This document shows, in pieces, positions 33,710-44,007 of a stretch of DNA of 64,000 nucleotides (positions are counted from its first letter, which is position 1; every line of letters begins with the position of its first letter). Position numbers and translations under genes: made by a program. The DNA comes from Runella limosa DSM 17973 (GTDB lineage Bacteria; Bacteroidota; Bacteroidia; Cytophagales; Spirosomataceae), in contig NZ_AXVJ01000044.1 of assembly GCF_000482465.1 (NCBI RefSeq), positions 62,001-126,000 on the forward strand, written 5' to 3'. The notes under the pieces were generated by a model, which was given only the letters and a program-made list of their open reading frames with translations, did no database searches and was not told where the DNA came from.

Positions 33710-36700
33710 TTACTTCATTACCGAGTTACGATAAGTGGTGAGCCTGCCAGAATCTGTTTTGGGAAGGGTTTCGGGACGCGATTCTTTCGGCCCTAAATTT
33801 CTAAACGAATTGAAACTACGGGTAAATAAATAACTAGCCCCATACGATACTGCCATTGGCGTGCCCGTAGAAGCTAAATACTGGTTTTGGACGTTACGAT
33901 TGTACATCCGCAAACGCTGACTTCCGTCGTCGTTGAGCCAGTATTCTAGGGTCCAATCCAGCAACAAACTCGTCGCATCGTATTGGTTTTGCCCGTACGA
34001 CAAGCGACCGTCGCGGGTGATGCGGAAACGGTCGTTTAAGAAACGATACGAAAAACGTAACTGCAAGTTATTGAGAGCATTAATGGTCGGGTCGTTCAAA
34101 TTAAAGTTTAAGCCCGACACGCCAAGTTCTAAGTTCTCATTCAACGACGACCCCCATTTATTGATTTGGCTCGTCACCATTTCTCCAATGCTGTTTCCGA
34201 TACCCGTTGCTGATTGCGCCAAAATGTTGTTTTGATCAGAGAAAAGTTGCCCAAACAACAACATACTACTCACCTGCTGCGACAGCGACTGTTCGTCGCG
34301 CTTGAGGCGCTCTTCTAGGGCTGTCACGATGTACGAATAAGCCGCAGGATATTCTTTAAACTTCAAACCATACGTCACTTGGGGCGACAGCATTCGCTCG
34401 CTTAGGCCAATGGTTACTTCTACTGGATAACGGCGCGACATGAGCGCATCGTTGTTGGAAGTAGAAGTCGTAGTGGTACTGGCCGACAGTACGGGTGCCA
34501 ACGAAACGTTGGACAAATAGCTTGCCTTTACGTCGAGAATTGCGCCGTAGGGATCGCCCGTCCAAGAAATTCGGCTTCCTTTCTGGATTTGGAATTTCTT
34601 GTTGATGACGTTTTGCAAGGTAAACAAATAGTCTCCGTTTTGAATCTCGTACGACCCAGCCATGTCAAATACGTCGCGGGTATCAATTTTGAGATTAATA
34701 AGCCCTCGTCCGTAGGCTTTGATGGCATCACCTCCTTGTCGGTCAAACTGGATTTCACAGTACGCATCGGGCGTCATGTTGAGGCGAAAATCCATTTTGA
34801 TGTTACTTTCTTGGGCGGGAATAACTTTATCCTCCTTCGCAATTTGCGTGGTGGTATCTTCTACTGGCGACACAAACTGGACAAAATCTTCGGAAGCCAC
34901 TTCGGCCGCGCCATCGAGCGGAATGTATATTTTTGTTCCTTTATTGCTGGTCAAATCGGCACTAATGTTCAAATTATTAATGGGGCCAAAAATCTCCATG
35001 GTACCCGTTGCGTAGGCATTGCCGTAAAAAAGTTCATTGTCCCGAATCGTTGTATTCAGCATTCGGAAGTTGCGCATTTCGGCATCAAAACCTAACGAAA
35101 ACTTGCTAAATCCATCGTGGTAAACGCCCCCGCGTAAATTGGCCACGTTTCCTTCGGGGTCAGTCAGGCGAAGGTTTTTTACCCGAATATCACTTTCTCC
35201 GAAATAGACTTTATCTTCAAACGACAATACCGCTTTCAAATAGTCGAATGTCAAACGTCCTTTTTTCACATCCACCGTTCCATCCAGCACAGGCGACAAC
35301 GCCGCTCCTTTCACCGACACTTTCCCAACAGCTTTTCCTGTGATGTTCGACACCAACCCCCGCGCAAAAGGTTCAATCAAATTGAGGTTTGTTTCGTTAA
35401 ATTCGGCCGTTAAGTCCAACTCATCGTCGGTGCGGTCGGGAGTATAAGTGCCCGTAACGGTAAATTCACGCTTCTCGTTTTTGTCCAAATGAATGTCCAC
35501 GTGCAAGTGCTTATCAACAGGATCCCACTCACCATCACCCATCAAGTTGCCCATCAAGAAATTATTGTAGGTCAGTTTCTTAATCTGAAGCTGGCTGTCA
35601 AAAATCAACGTACGATATACATCCCTCATCGTCAGGCTACCGTTGGCCACGCCCCCAAGATTTACATTTAGGACGGGGTTGAGGGTAGCCAGTTCAAAAT
35701 TATGGGTTTCAAAAGCCAGTTCTTCGGAGGCATTGGTGGACATTTTTCCGTTCAAGGAAATTAGCTGGTCTTTTTTATCTGCTTTTAGGTTCACATTGCT
35801 CAAAAGCACTTCTGAACCATTAATGATAATCAGGTTGGTAGCATCCAAGTTCCAGTCTTCCTCCAACAAGCGGAGTTTTGATTTTTTGAACTGCAACGAC
35901 ATATAATCTCCCACAAACCGAAGTTCACCATTGAGCGTAGCGCGGTTAGGCAGTTTTTGTTGGCGTAAGTTGCTCCGAAAAGCTATGTGGTCTTCGTTCC
36001 AAGCAGCTTCGATTTGCATGTTTTCGGTAGGCGCAATTCCCACCAATTTTTGCTGGTCAGACCGAATAATCGCCGATGCAAGCACTTGAGGCGTATTGGT
36101 AAACTTCGAGGTATTCAAATCCAACTCAGTGTGATAGAACGAGTTATTCCCAATTTTGAGGGTATCCAATTGCCCCGTCATCGAAAACATTGAGGTATTA
36201 TCTACCGTAAATACCCCCTCCACGCGCGACCCGTTGGAGACGTAGCCTTCTGGAAAAAGAAACGCCAACAGGCGATCCATTTTCTTAAATTTCAAATCAT
36301 ACGCCACACTATAGCGCTCCCCGATTGGCTTCTTGAGTTGTTTGTTTTCATAATATGCGATTTGGGCAGCTTCGTCTCCCAAAAAGTACATTTGGTATTC
36401 ATCAAACAAACGTGCCAAGTCCACCACCGCTTTGGTAGGTTCAAAGCGTCCATTGGCTTTAAAATTAAAGAACTCCGAGCGAATGTCTAAGTCACGATTT
36501 TTCTCTTCTAGGCGAGAGTCAACCAACAAGGTATCAACGACCAAATTGCGGTTTTTAAACGTAGCGTAGTTATTCAGAAACTTCGCTTTGCCCACCATTT
36601 CATCCATCGTATTACCCTCCAAGTCCACGTTCAACTCCGTGTGAATCAACAAGGAGTCTTTCATAAACTTGAGCGCGCGCAAATCAGCGCGTTGTACAAA

Positions 36701-38293
36701 ACCTTCGGCGTGGTAGGAGTACCTGTCTTTATTAAAATTAAAAGTTCCGTCCACGTCAGCAATGAGGTTGGTATCGCGGACAATCACCGAGCCTTTAAAA
36801 AGCTTATTTTGCAGCGTACCGTTCAGATACACATTTTTATAGACGTAGCCATTGTAGGTAAATTTCGGCATTTTGCCATCAAGACGCAGCCCCGCATTTT
36901 TAATATCAAACCCTTTTCCGCTTATTTTTCCGTCCAAATCAAGTTGAGAAAACGCGTCGTCTTCTACCAACTTTCCCAAATCAAAATCTTGGGTTTTCAT
37001 ATCGGCTACGTAGGTAGGAACGGGAGCGGCGAGGTTCATTTCAAGCGCTCGGACGTTGATTTGTCCCAGCGACGTTTTAAAATCCCCACTCATGTTGAAG
37101 CGGTCAATTGTGCCTTTGTATTTACCCGAGAAATCCACTACCCCGAATTTTTTCGCCAAATCATTAAACGATTTTTCGGGATAATATTGGTACAAATCAG
37201 CCGCATCGACCCGCGTCTCAACCATGTCAAAATCCAACAATGAAGTCGCAAATTCTGTCACACCTTTAAAAGCGATTGTCCCGCGCAGGCGGCTATTTTT
37301 ACCAAATCGCAAATCGGTATTGGTCAACTTAAAGTCGTTGACTGTTCCCAGAAAATCTCCGTGGACTTTCCAGGTTTCATTGAGCGTAAACAAATAGTCG
37401 GCAAACCACCCCAAATCTTCCGACCGCACCCGCGAACTGTCGATGTGGGCTTTCATCAGTACTTTGGCATTAAAGTCGCCAAAAGCCGATGGTTTGTCAT
37501 AATTGAAAGAAATATAATTTTTGATAATCGAATTGCCAATGGGCGCGTACAAATCTGCCAACTCCAGCTTGGTACGACAGTACATCACGTTGGAATTCAA
37601 CCCTTTTACCGTCAAATTGGTACGTTTGTCGTAGGTATGTAGCCCCCGAACTTTGAGGGCGATGGTATCCCCCAAAATCATAAAATTCTTGGCTTCTCCG
37701 CTGATACCCTTCAAGGTAAAGTGGTTGTAATCGAAGGCTTTACCCGACATTCGTTGCTCACGAGGATCGTCAAAACGGAACGTCCCTTCAATCAAATGCA
37801 CTTGTTTGATATAAAACGGCACATTTTGGTCTTTTACCCCTGGGGAATTGGGGTTAGCAGTCAGCTCTTCGATGCGGGCAATGAACTCATCCAAATTCAA
37901 ATCACCCGTTTTGGGGTTTTTCACCAACCATACCGAAGGACGGTAAAGCGTAGCCTCATCGAGCCATGTCCCAAAAGTCTTTTTATCTTTGCTGATCGCC
38001 AGCGCCAAAAAGTCGTGGTTGACGTCGAGGCGCTCTACTTGAATCATGGGACGGCCTTTGCGGTCGCGAATCTCAACTTTTTCGAGCGAAACGGCGTTAA
38101 ACCATTTAATGCTTACCTTTCCGACGGAAGTCGGGTGCTGAAGTTCTTTAGAAAGTTTTTGGGTAACGTAGCCGACGAGCGAGGTTTGTATCAATGGAAA
38201 TTGAACACATAGGCTTATCATCTCTGCCAACAGCACGACTGTGACAAAGAGGATAAAGAGTGCGTTCAAGATGTGCCAAAGGATACGCTTCAT
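33710..38293 (-). CDS. TamB/YtfN-like translocation and assembly module protein
   Basis: The 1527-residue protein has an N-terminal membrane helix (~8-30) and a very long repetitive beta-taco region, with an AsmA-like N-terminal part (~40-400) and the DUF490/TamB domain in the last ~450 residues ('GSYEIQNGDYLFTLQNVINKKFQI', 'SRISWTGDPYGAILDVKA'). TamB spans the periplasm as a hydrophobic groove that moves phospholipids and helps outer-membrane assembly. The length is normal for Bacteroidota. It is divergent from tsaD with a 42-base gap. Confidence 0.93.
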   Translation of the reverse strand: MKRILWHILNALFILFVTVVLLAEMISLCVQFPLIQTSLVGYVTQKLSKELQHPTSVGKVSIKWFNAVSLEKVEIRDRKGRPMIQVERLDVNHDFLALAISKDKKTFGTWLDEATLYRPSVWLVKNPKTGDLNLDEFIARIEELTANPNSPGVKDQNVPFYIKQVHLIEGTFRFDDPREQRMSGKAFDYNHFTLKGISGEAKNFMILGDTIALKVRGLHTYDKRTNLTVKGLNSNVMYCRTKLELADLYAPIGNSIIKNYISFNYDKPSAFGDFNAKVLMKAHIDSSRVRSEDLGWFADYLFTLNETWKVHGDFLGTVNDFKLTNTDLRFGKNSRLRGTIAFKGVTEFATSLLDFDMVETRVDAADLYQYYPEKSFNDLAKKFGVVDFSGKYKGTIDRFNMSGDFKTSLGQINVRALEMNLAAPVPTYVADMKTQDFDLGKLVEDDAFSQLDLDGKISGKGFDIKNAGLRLDGKMPKFTYNGYVYKNVYLNGTLQNKLFKGSVIVRDTNLIADVDGTFNFNKDRYSYHAEGFVQRADLRALKFMKDSLLIHTELNVDLEGNTMDEMVGKAKFLNNYATFKNRNLVVDTLLVDSRLEEKNRDLDIRSEFFNFKANGRFEPTKAVVDLARLFDEYQMYFLGDEAAQIAYYENKQLKKPIGERYSVAYDLKFKKMDRLLAFLFPEGYVSNGSRVEGVFTVDNTSMFSMTGQLDTLKIGNNSFYHTELDLNTSKFTNTPQVLASAIIRSDQQKLVGIAPTENMQIEAAWNEDHIAFRSNLRQQKLPNRATLNGELRFVGDYMSLQFKKSKLRLLEEDWNLDATNLIIINGSEVLLSNVNLKADKKDQLISLNGKMSTNASEELAFETHNFELATLNPVLNVNLGGVANGSLTMRDVYRTLIFDSQLQIKKLTYNNFLMGNLMGDGEWDPVDKHLHVDIHLDKNEKREFTVTGTYTPDRTDDELDLTAEFNETNLNLIEPFARGLVSNITGKAVGKVSVKGAALSPVLDGTVDVKKGRLTFDYLKAVLSFEDKVYFGESDIRVKNLRLTDPEGNVANLRGGVYHDGFSKFSLGFDAEMRNFRMLNTTIRDNELFYGNAYATGTMEIFGPINNLNISADLTSNKGTKIYIPLDGAAEVASEDFVQFVSPVEDTTTQIAKEDKVIPAQESNIKMDFRLNMTPDAYCEIQFDRQGGDAIKAYGRGLINLKIDTRDVFDMAGSYEIQNGDYLFTLQNVINKKFQIQKGSRISWTGDPYGAILDVKASYLSNVSLAPVLSASTTTTSTSNNDALMSRRYPVEVTIGLSERMLSPQVTYGLKFKEYPAAYSYIVTALEERLKRDEQSLSQQVSSMLLFGQLFSDQNNILAQSATGIGNSIGEMVTSQINKWGSSLNENLELGVSGLNFNLNDPTINALNNLQLRFSYRFLNDRFRITRDGRLSYGQNQYDATSLLLDWTLEYWLNDDGSQRLRMYNRNVQNQYLASTGTPMAVSYGASYLFTRSFNSFRNLGPKESRPETLPKTDSGRLTTYRNSVMK

Positions 38294-38335
38294 GGGCTGG
38301 GTGACTACTCAACAAGTAACGTAAATTTCCAACAA

Positions 38336-39337
38336 ATGTCAACTATTTTAGCCATCGAATCTTCGTGTGATGAAACTTCCGCGGCCGTTATTTCTAACGG
38401 CAAAATCTGTTCCAACATTGTAGCGACACAAGTGATTCACCAAAAATACGGTGGGGTTGTCCCCGAATTAGCCTCTCGTGCCCATCAGCAACACATTGTC
38501 CCTGTGGTCGAAAAGGCGCTTCTGGATGCAAAAGTAAGCAAAAAAGACCTGAATGCCATCGCTTTTACGCGCGGCCCTGGCCTTTTGGGCGCATTATTAG
38601 TAGGTGCATCGTTTGCCAAAGCCTTTGCTTTGGGGCTAAACATACCGCTCATTGAAGTAAATCACATGCAGGCGCACGTATTGGCGCACTTTATTGAAGA
38701 CCCAACTCCTTCCTTCCCATTTTTGTGCCTGACGGTCAGCGGTGGACATACCCAAATTGTGTTAGTACGCTCGCCACTCGACATGGAAATTATTGGAGAA
38801 ACCCAAGACGACGCCGTGGGAGAAGCCTTCGACAAAACCGCCAAATTGCTCAATCTGCCCTACCCTGGAGGGCCATTGGTTGACAAACACGCCCAAGAAG
38901 GAAATCCGTTGGCCTACAATTTCCCCCTTTCCGAAATGCCTGGGCTCAATTACTCGTTTAGCGGCATCAAAACGTCCATTTTGTACTTTTTACAAGGCAA
39001 AACCAAGACGAATTCACAGTTTGTCGAAGAAAACATCGCTGATATATGTGCCAGCGTGCAGCATACGCTCATCAAAATGTTGTTGCAAAAGCTCCGTAAA
39101 GCAGCCCGCCAAACGGGCATTTCTGACATTGCCATTGCGGGGGGCGTCTCGGCCAATTCAGGATTACGAAAATCGCTTTTGGAACTCGGCGAAAAAGAAC
39201 GTTGGAATGTTTTTATCCCGCGTTTTGAGTACTGCACCGACAATGCCGCCATGATTGCCATGGCCTCGCATTTCAAATTTGAGCAGGCCGACTTCTGCGC
39301 CCAAACCGTGAGTCCCTTGCCTCGCATGGCGTTTTAG
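38336..39337 (+). CDS. tsaD: tRNA N6-adenosine threonylcarbamoyltransferase TsaD
   Basis: A 333-residue enzyme that transfers the threonylcarbamoyl group to A37 of ANN-decoding tRNAs with TsaB and TsaE. I start at the ATG at 38336 (MSTILAIESSCDETSAAVIS), the standard N terminus. Metal-binding His are in 'VNHMQAHVLAHF'; further family signatures are 'GPGLLGALLVG', 'CLTVSGGHTQIVLV', 'GEAFDKTAKLLNLPYPGGP', 'FSGIKTSILYF' and 'CTDNAAMIA'. The usual length is ~335-340. Confidence 0.97.
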   Translation: MSTILAIESSCDETSAAVISNGKICSNIVATQVIHQKYGGVVPELASRAHQQHIVPVVEKALLDAKVSKKDLNAIAFTRGPGLLGALLVGASFAKAFALGLNIPLIEVNHMQAHVLAHFIEDPTPSFPFLCLTVSGGHTQIVLVRSPLDMEIIGETQDDAVGEAFDKTAKLLNLPYPGGPLVDKHAQEGNPLAYNFPLSEMPGLNYSFSGIKTSILYFLQGKTKTNSQFVEENIADICASVQHTLIKMLLQKLRKAARQTGISDIAIAGGVSANSGLRKSLLELGEKERWNVFIPRFEYCTDNAAMIAMASHFKFEQADFCAQTVSPLPRMAF

Positions 39338-39462
39338 CAGCCGTTTGATAAAAACTTTTCAAAATTTTAAATCATTGACTAGCAATAGACTAGCATTTTA
39401 ACCACGAAATCACTAGCTTTATAATTCTTTTTAAGAAACCCTTAACGTTTTGAGAGCAGAAG

Positions 39463-41868
39463 ATGATGAAGCGAGTGATTTTTGTGCTTGTACTTTTCTT
39501 GTCTATTGTGGCTGATGGCTGGGCTGTCCATATTTTTGGCGGGGACTTTCGGATGATAGCGCAGCCTACGCAGGGCAATTATATCCTCACCCTTACGCTT
39601 TATGCAGACGCCAATACGCTCAATCCTGTTGTGGGAGGGCCAAACTCTAACAATGACGCAAGCGCTATCGTTTATGTTTTCCGTAAACGAGACCATGCCC
39701 CAATAACTTCGTTTGAATTGACCCAACAAGTCAGTCAAAACAAACCTATCATCTACCAAAACGAAGCCTGTGCGGGTACCCAAAGGCTTCGAACTATCGC
39801 TCAAATTTATAGCCGCACCCTCAACCTAAATGCTGCCCTTTACAACGACCCAGGTGGTTATTACATCATTTGGGAGCGCTGTTGCCGCACGGCAGGGGTA
39901 GATAATTTGAACGAAACTGGGCGCAATGTCGGCATGGTTTTTACCTTAGAGTTTCCTGCGCTTACCCAAAACGGTCGTTTTTTTCGCAACTCTTCTCCCA
40001 ATTTTAGTATTCCCAACGGCGAATACATCTGCATCAACAAACCATTTAGAATGAACATGAGTGCTACTGATGCCGATGGCGATGAATTGCGGTACTCACT
40101 GGTTACTCCCCTAAATGGTTATACTTCTGAAGTAGCTGCCTTTGGTTTGGGCGAATCGCATAGCTCTTATCCAGAAGTCAAATGGGCAGCGGGCTATGGA
40201 CTTTCCAACGTTATTCCAGGAAACCCTACCCTAGTGATTCACCCTAGTACAGGGTTTCTTACCGTAAAAGCCTCCCAACTAGGCTTATATGCTTTTGCCA
40301 TTCTGGTAGAAGAATACCGAAATGGCGTCAAAATAGGCTCAACCCGTCGAGAATTTCAGTTAAAAGTCATTGACTGTAGCGGGGCTCCACCTCCAGTACC
40401 AACCGTATTCAATAGCACCAACACAGCGCTGCCAGCCTCGGTGGTGGAGCTTTGCGAGGGTACAAATTCGACCCTGCAATTTACGTCACAACCCAACGTT
40501 TCGTACCAATGGCAAAAAGATGGCATCAACATACCCAATGAAAAGAATACGAGCATTAGCATCAGTCAAGCGGGTGAATATCAAGTAACTGCGAGCTATA
40601 CGCGCCAATGCGCCGTTGATACAATCTCGCAGCTGGTCAAGGTAGTATTAGCCAAAGGCCCTAGCATCCGTTTTACCCCCGCTGATACCGTCAGAATTTG
40701 CAACGGAGATACTGCCTTAGTACAGACCACCCAAGGGAATGGTTTTGTATATGAGTGGCGCAAAGACGGCGCAGTGCTTCCGACCGAAACCCGTCACAAT
40801 TTGCGCACTACCCAGCTCGGCACCTATATCGTCGCCGTTCGTGGCACGACCAATGCCTGTATTAGCCGCGACACCGCCTTTGTCGTACAGCGTCCTTCGC
40901 CTTCAAAACCAGAAATTTCATTGCCCAAAAACCTATTATGTAACCGTGATTCTATTCGACTACAAATAGCACTCCCCCCCGATTTATCTGTCGAATGGCG
41001 TTTCAATGGTCAGGTCTTACCCCAGCGCTCCAACGAATTGTACGCCACGCTCGCAGGAACCTATCAGGTGCGAATTTTTAATGGTAGCTGTTCTGCACTA
41101 TCGGATGCCAAAGCCATTACCCAAGTTTTGGCAGACACTATCCGCTTCGATTCTCTCTTGGCAGTTTGTTATGACCCTGCACTTCGGGTAGCGCTTCAGG
41201 CCAGTCCATCAGGAGGTATTTTTGAAGGGAGCGGGGTGGAGACAAACAACCTAAACGTTCAAAAAGCAGGCCCTGGCCTTCATTCGGTTCAGTATAAGGT
41301 GAGCTTTGGCAACGATTGTATCTTGTCAAAAACCCGCGTTTTGGAAATCAAACCTGTTCCCGTTTTAAAAGCGCCCAACAGCGTTACTCAATTAAAAGAT
41401 GCTTCAGTGAATGTGCAAGTCCAAAGTGCAACCCCCAACGGTGAAATCTACCAATGGACACCTCCAACGGGTGTTGAAGACCCCACCGCACTACAAACCA
41501 ATATCTCCACTCCTACTACCGAGACCTATACTTTTACTGCCACCGCCGCCAACGGATGTAGCTCGCAGATTAGCATCAAAGTCGTCGTGGTAGAATTGAT
41601 GTTCATTCCCGACGCCTTCAGTCCCAACGGAGACGGCATCAATGATACTTGGGAAATAAAAAATTTGGAACAATTCCCCGATGCCGAGATTTTTGTATAT
41701 AACCGCTGGGGCGAGCTCATTCACCACCAGTCGAAAGAACGGCCTTTGCCTTGGGGTGGTTTTTATGAAAATAGCCCCGCCCCCATTGGCGAATACACCT
41801 ACGTCATTTTACCCAATACGGAGTCAGACAATGTGGCGCGGCGGGGCAAGGTTTTACTGCTTCGATAA
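39463..41868 (+). CDS. Large secreted protein with gliding-motility (type IX secretion) C-terminal domain
   Basis: The 801-residue protein has a signal peptide (to ~'VADGWAVHIFGG'), an N-terminal domain of ~250 residues, a series of Ig-like/PKD-like beta-sandwich repeats ('VSYQWQKDGINIPNEKNTSI', 'FVYEWRKDGAVLPTETRHNL', 'DLSVEWRFNGQVLP'), and a C-terminal CHU_C-type domain: 'IPDAFSPNGDGINDTWEI', 'EIFVYNRWGELIHH', 'YTYVIL'. This last domain directs export through the type IX secretion system (type B) and attachment to the cell surface. It is probably an adhesin-like surface protein. Confidence 0.93.
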   Translation: MMKRVIFVLVLFLSIVADGWAVHIFGGDFRMIAQPTQGNYILTLTLYADANTLNPVVGGPNSNNDASAIVYVFRKRDHAPITSFELTQQVSQNKPIIYQNEACAGTQRLRTIAQIYSRTLNLNAALYNDPGGYYIIWERCCRTAGVDNLNETGRNVGMVFTLEFPALTQNGRFFRNSSPNFSIPNGEYICINKPFRMNMSATDADGDELRYSLVTPLNGYTSEVAAFGLGESHSSYPEVKWAAGYGLSNVIPGNPTLVIHPSTGFLTVKASQLGLYAFAILVEEYRNGVKIGSTRREFQLKVIDCSGAPPPVPTVFNSTNTALPASVVELCEGTNSTLQFTSQPNVSYQWQKDGINIPNEKNTSISISQAGEYQVTASYTRQCAVDTISQLVKVVLAKGPSIRFTPADTVRICNGDTALVQTTQGNGFVYEWRKDGAVLPTETRHNLRTTQLGTYIVAVRGTTNACISRDTAFVVQRPSPSKPEISLPKNLLCNRDSIRLQIALPPDLSVEWRFNGQVLPQRSNELYATLAGTYQVRIFNGSCSALSDAKAITQVLADTIRFDSLLAVCYDPALRVALQASPSGGIFEGSGVETNNLNVQKAGPGLHSVQYKVSFGNDCILSKTRVLEIKPVPVLKAPNSVTQLKDASVNVQVQSATPNGEIYQWTPPTGVEDPTALQTNISTPTTETYTFTATAANGCSSQISIKVVVVELMFIPDAFSPNGDGINDTWEIKNLEQFPDAEIFVYNRWGELIHHQSKERPLPWGGFYENSPAPIGEYTYVILPNTESDNVARRGKVLLLR

Positions 41869-41904
41869 GCTCAATTCTGCACAATCTTCACATATTTTAT
41901 CAAT

Positions 41905-41932
41905 AAAAAGGGGTAATAATGCCCCTTTTTTT
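41905..41932 (+). terminator. Rho-independent terminator
   Basis: AAAAAGGGG-loop-CCCCTTTTTTT, 37 bases after the stop of the secreted protein gene. Confidence 0.9.
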
Positions 41933-42063
41933 GCTTTAGAATAAGATGACTTTGGGCTCGTAGCTGCTCTTTTTTTGTATTCCAACAGAATGGGTAAATA
42001 ACTGATTATAAGTAAAAAAACGCAGGATGCAGCACAATTACAGTCAAAAATAACACAAATGAG

Positions 42064-42109
42064 CAGGTAGGTGTAGGATAGTCTTTCACACTCTTTTTAG
42101 AAATATTTG
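42064..42109 (+). promoter_or_regulatory. Composite promoter motif upstream of the catabolic cluster
   Basis: CAGG-N6-TAGGATAGT (42074-42082)-N20-ATATTTG (42103-42109), 115 bases from TAGGATAGT to the first ATG of the DUF1080 gene. The same composite is found at 60260-60304 before susC. ATATTTG resembles a -7 box. No gene is seen in the rest of the 41933-42196 gap. Confidence 0.55.
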
Positions 42110-42196
42110 AATATTAATTTGTCCGTTGCTTAGTTCCCAAATCGTTTTTGTGGCTAAACACCAGGCTTATTCCTAAAACATAAAATCGTTATCTAC

Positions 42197-42979
42197 ATGC
42201 TTAACAAAATGAGTGCTAAATTTCTACAAGCAGGATTTCTTTCCGCTATGATAGTACTGAGTGGTTGCAAAGTTTCTAACACCAGCTCAGGTTCGTCTGA
42301 AAAAGGCTTTAAACAGATTTTTAACGGTAAAAACCTCGACGGTTGGGACGGCGACCCTACCTACTGGCGCGCCGAAAACGGTGTGCTTATCGGCGAAATT
42401 ACTCCTAGTACATTGCTCAAAGCCAACAACTTCCTTATCTGGAAAGGAGGCGAACCTGCTGATTTTGAACTAAAAGGCGAATTTAACATTGCCAAAGCGG
42501 GTAACTCAGGCATCAATTATCGCAGCGAACGCCTCACAGACGTACCTTTTGCATTGAAAGGCTATCAAGCCGATATTGACGGCCAAATCAATTACACAGG
42601 TCAAAACTACGAGGAACGTAAACGCACTACCCTCGCCTACCGTGGTCAAATCACAACGATTAGCCCTCAGTCTTCTCCGATGACCCCTGAGCAAGTGCGT
42701 GGCAAAGTAAAACGCAATGCCTGGACCGACCTCCAAGTGACTGGCTCATTGGGAACTTCAGATGAGTTAAAAACAAAAATCAAGTCAGAAGATTGGAATG
42801 AATTTCATTTGGTTATCAAAGGCAATCGTTTACAACATTATATCAACGGCGTGTTGATGAGTGATGTCACTGATAATGACCAAGTAAACGGAAAATTAAA
42901 AGGGTTTTTGGGCGTACAAGTACACGTTGGCCCTCCCATGAAAGTACAATACCGCAACCTCCGTTTGAAGCAATTGTAA
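42197..42979 (+). CDS. DUF1080 (3-keto-disaccharide hydrolase-type) lipoprotein
   Basis: The 260-residue protein has a lipoprotein signal ('[11 protein letters not shown]') and one DUF1080 concanavalin-like sandwich domain: '[21 protein letters not shown]', '[23 protein letters not shown]', '[26 protein letters not shown]' parts. Some members split 3-keto-glycosides by elimination rather than classical hydrolysis. It is the first gene of the nine-gene cluster and should act in the periplasm or at the outer membrane on incoming substrate. An ATG at 42209 is a possible alternative start. Confidence 0.9.
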   Translation: MLNKMSAKFLQAGFLSAMIVLSGCKVSNTSSGSSEKGFKQIFNGKNLDGWDGDPTYWRAENGVLIGEITPSTLLKANNFLIWKGGEPADFELKGEFNIAKAGNSGINYRSERLTDVPFALKGYQADIDGQINYTGQNYEERKRTTLAYRGQITTISPQSSPMTPEQVRGKVKRNAWTDLQVTGSLGTSDELKTKIKSEDWNEFHLVIKGNRLQHYINGVLMSDVTDNDQVNGKLKGFLGVQVHVGPPMKVQYRNLRLKQL

Positions 42980-42986
42980 GTATTTG

Positions 42987-43067
42987 TGCAAAAATAGACT
43001 TTCCAAGTTTATAACTCCTCTGATTATCAATAGTATAAGCCTGAAACTTGGAAAGTCTATTTTTGCA
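42987..43067. repeat. 24-bp perfect inverted repeat after the DUF1080 gene
   Basis: Arms at 42987-43010 and 43044-43067 are exact reverse complements around a 33-base loop and contain the TTTCCAAGTTT core seen in other hairpins here. The 3' arm ends in CTATTTTTGCA. It may lower read-through or protect the upstream mRNA. Confidence 0.9.
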
Positions 43068-43123
43068 TCATCACTTAAGTGCTAATGCACAATTATTTGT
43101 TAACCGTACTGCTCGAAAAGAAT

Positions 43124-43975
43124 ATGAACAAAATTGGCTTTAATGTATTGGCATGGTCGGCGGGAATGTCTGACGAATTATTTCCCATCATCGAACGCCT
43201 TAAAGAAATTGGCTACGACGGCGTAGAATACTTTATAGGAGCCCCCGACGAAGATGCTTACAAACGCGTAGGAAATCGCTCGCGTGAATTAGGATTGGGA
43301 GTTACGGCCGTAACAGTGGTTAGCCCCGACACCAACCCCGTAAGCGAATCGGCGACCGTGCGTGCCCAAGCCCTCGACCAACTCAAGTGGGTGATTGACC
43401 GCGCGCACGACTTAAACGCCGAGGTACTTTGCGGCCCTTTTCACTCGGCTCACGCGCATTTTGTGTCTCGCCCAGCATCAGCCGATGAATTTGCTCGCGC
43501 CGCCGAAGTACTACATGCCGCTGGCGAATACGCCGCGCAAGCCAACTTGATTTTAGCACCCGAGGCCCTCAATCGTTTTGAGTGCTACCTCTGCAATACG
43601 ATGGAGCACCTCGCCAACTTGGTACAACTCACCAATCACCCCAACGTACGGGCGATGTTTGACACGCACCATGCCAATATTGAGGAGAAAAAATACGAAT
43701 CGGCCATCCGCACGATTGCTCCTTACTTGAGCCACGTCCACATTAGCGAAAACGACCGTGGCACGCCTGGCGATGGCCATATTCCATGGGACAATGCGTT
43801 TGCGGGATTGGCGGCAGTTGGGTACAAAGGTTGGTTGACGATTGAAGCCTTTTCTCGCAACGACCCCGACTTTGCCAATGCGATTGGGGTTTGGCGCGAA
43901 TACAACGACCCTTGGCACATCGCCGAAAATGGTCTGACGTTTATTCGAGAAATGTCTATCAAGCATAATTTGTAA
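43124..43975 (+). CDS. TIM-barrel sugar epimerase of the D-tagatose 3-epimerase type
   Basis: I start at the ATG at 43124 (MNKIGFNVLAWSAGM); the frame upstream begins with a less likely ATG. The 283-residue protein matches the tagatose/allulose 3-epimerase group of xylose isomerase-like TIM barrels: metal ligands Glu in 'LAPEALNRFECYL', Asp in 'MFDTHHANIEE', His in 'HVHISENDRGTPGDGHIPW' and Glu in 'LTIEAFS'. The 'ENDRGTPG' loop is typical. It interconverts keto sugars; in related 3-keto-sugar pathways such enzymes act as 4-epimerases of 3-keto-glycosides. Same operon as ThuA (32-base gap). Confidence 0.88.
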   Translation: MNKIGFNVLAWSAGMSDELFPIIERLKEIGYDGVEYFIGAPDEDAYKRVGNRSRELGLGVTAVTVVSPDTNPVSESATVRAQALDQLKWVIDRAHDLNAEVLCGPFHSAHAHFVSRPASADEFARAAEVLHAAGEYAAQANLILAPEALNRFECYLCNTMEHLANLVQLTNHPNVRAMFDTHHANIEEKKYESAIRTIAPYLSHVHISENDRGTPGDGHIPWDNAFAGLAAVGYKGWLTIEAFSRNDPDFANAIGVWREYNDPWHIAENGLTFIREMSIKHNL

Positions 43976-44007
43976 TTAAAAAACGATGCCCTGAAACGCT
44001 ATTCACT

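Noticed and set aside
41933-42196. Small gene or RNA before the DUF1080 gene
   Set aside because: Frames are short and interrupted; only the terminator and the promoter-like motif are supported.
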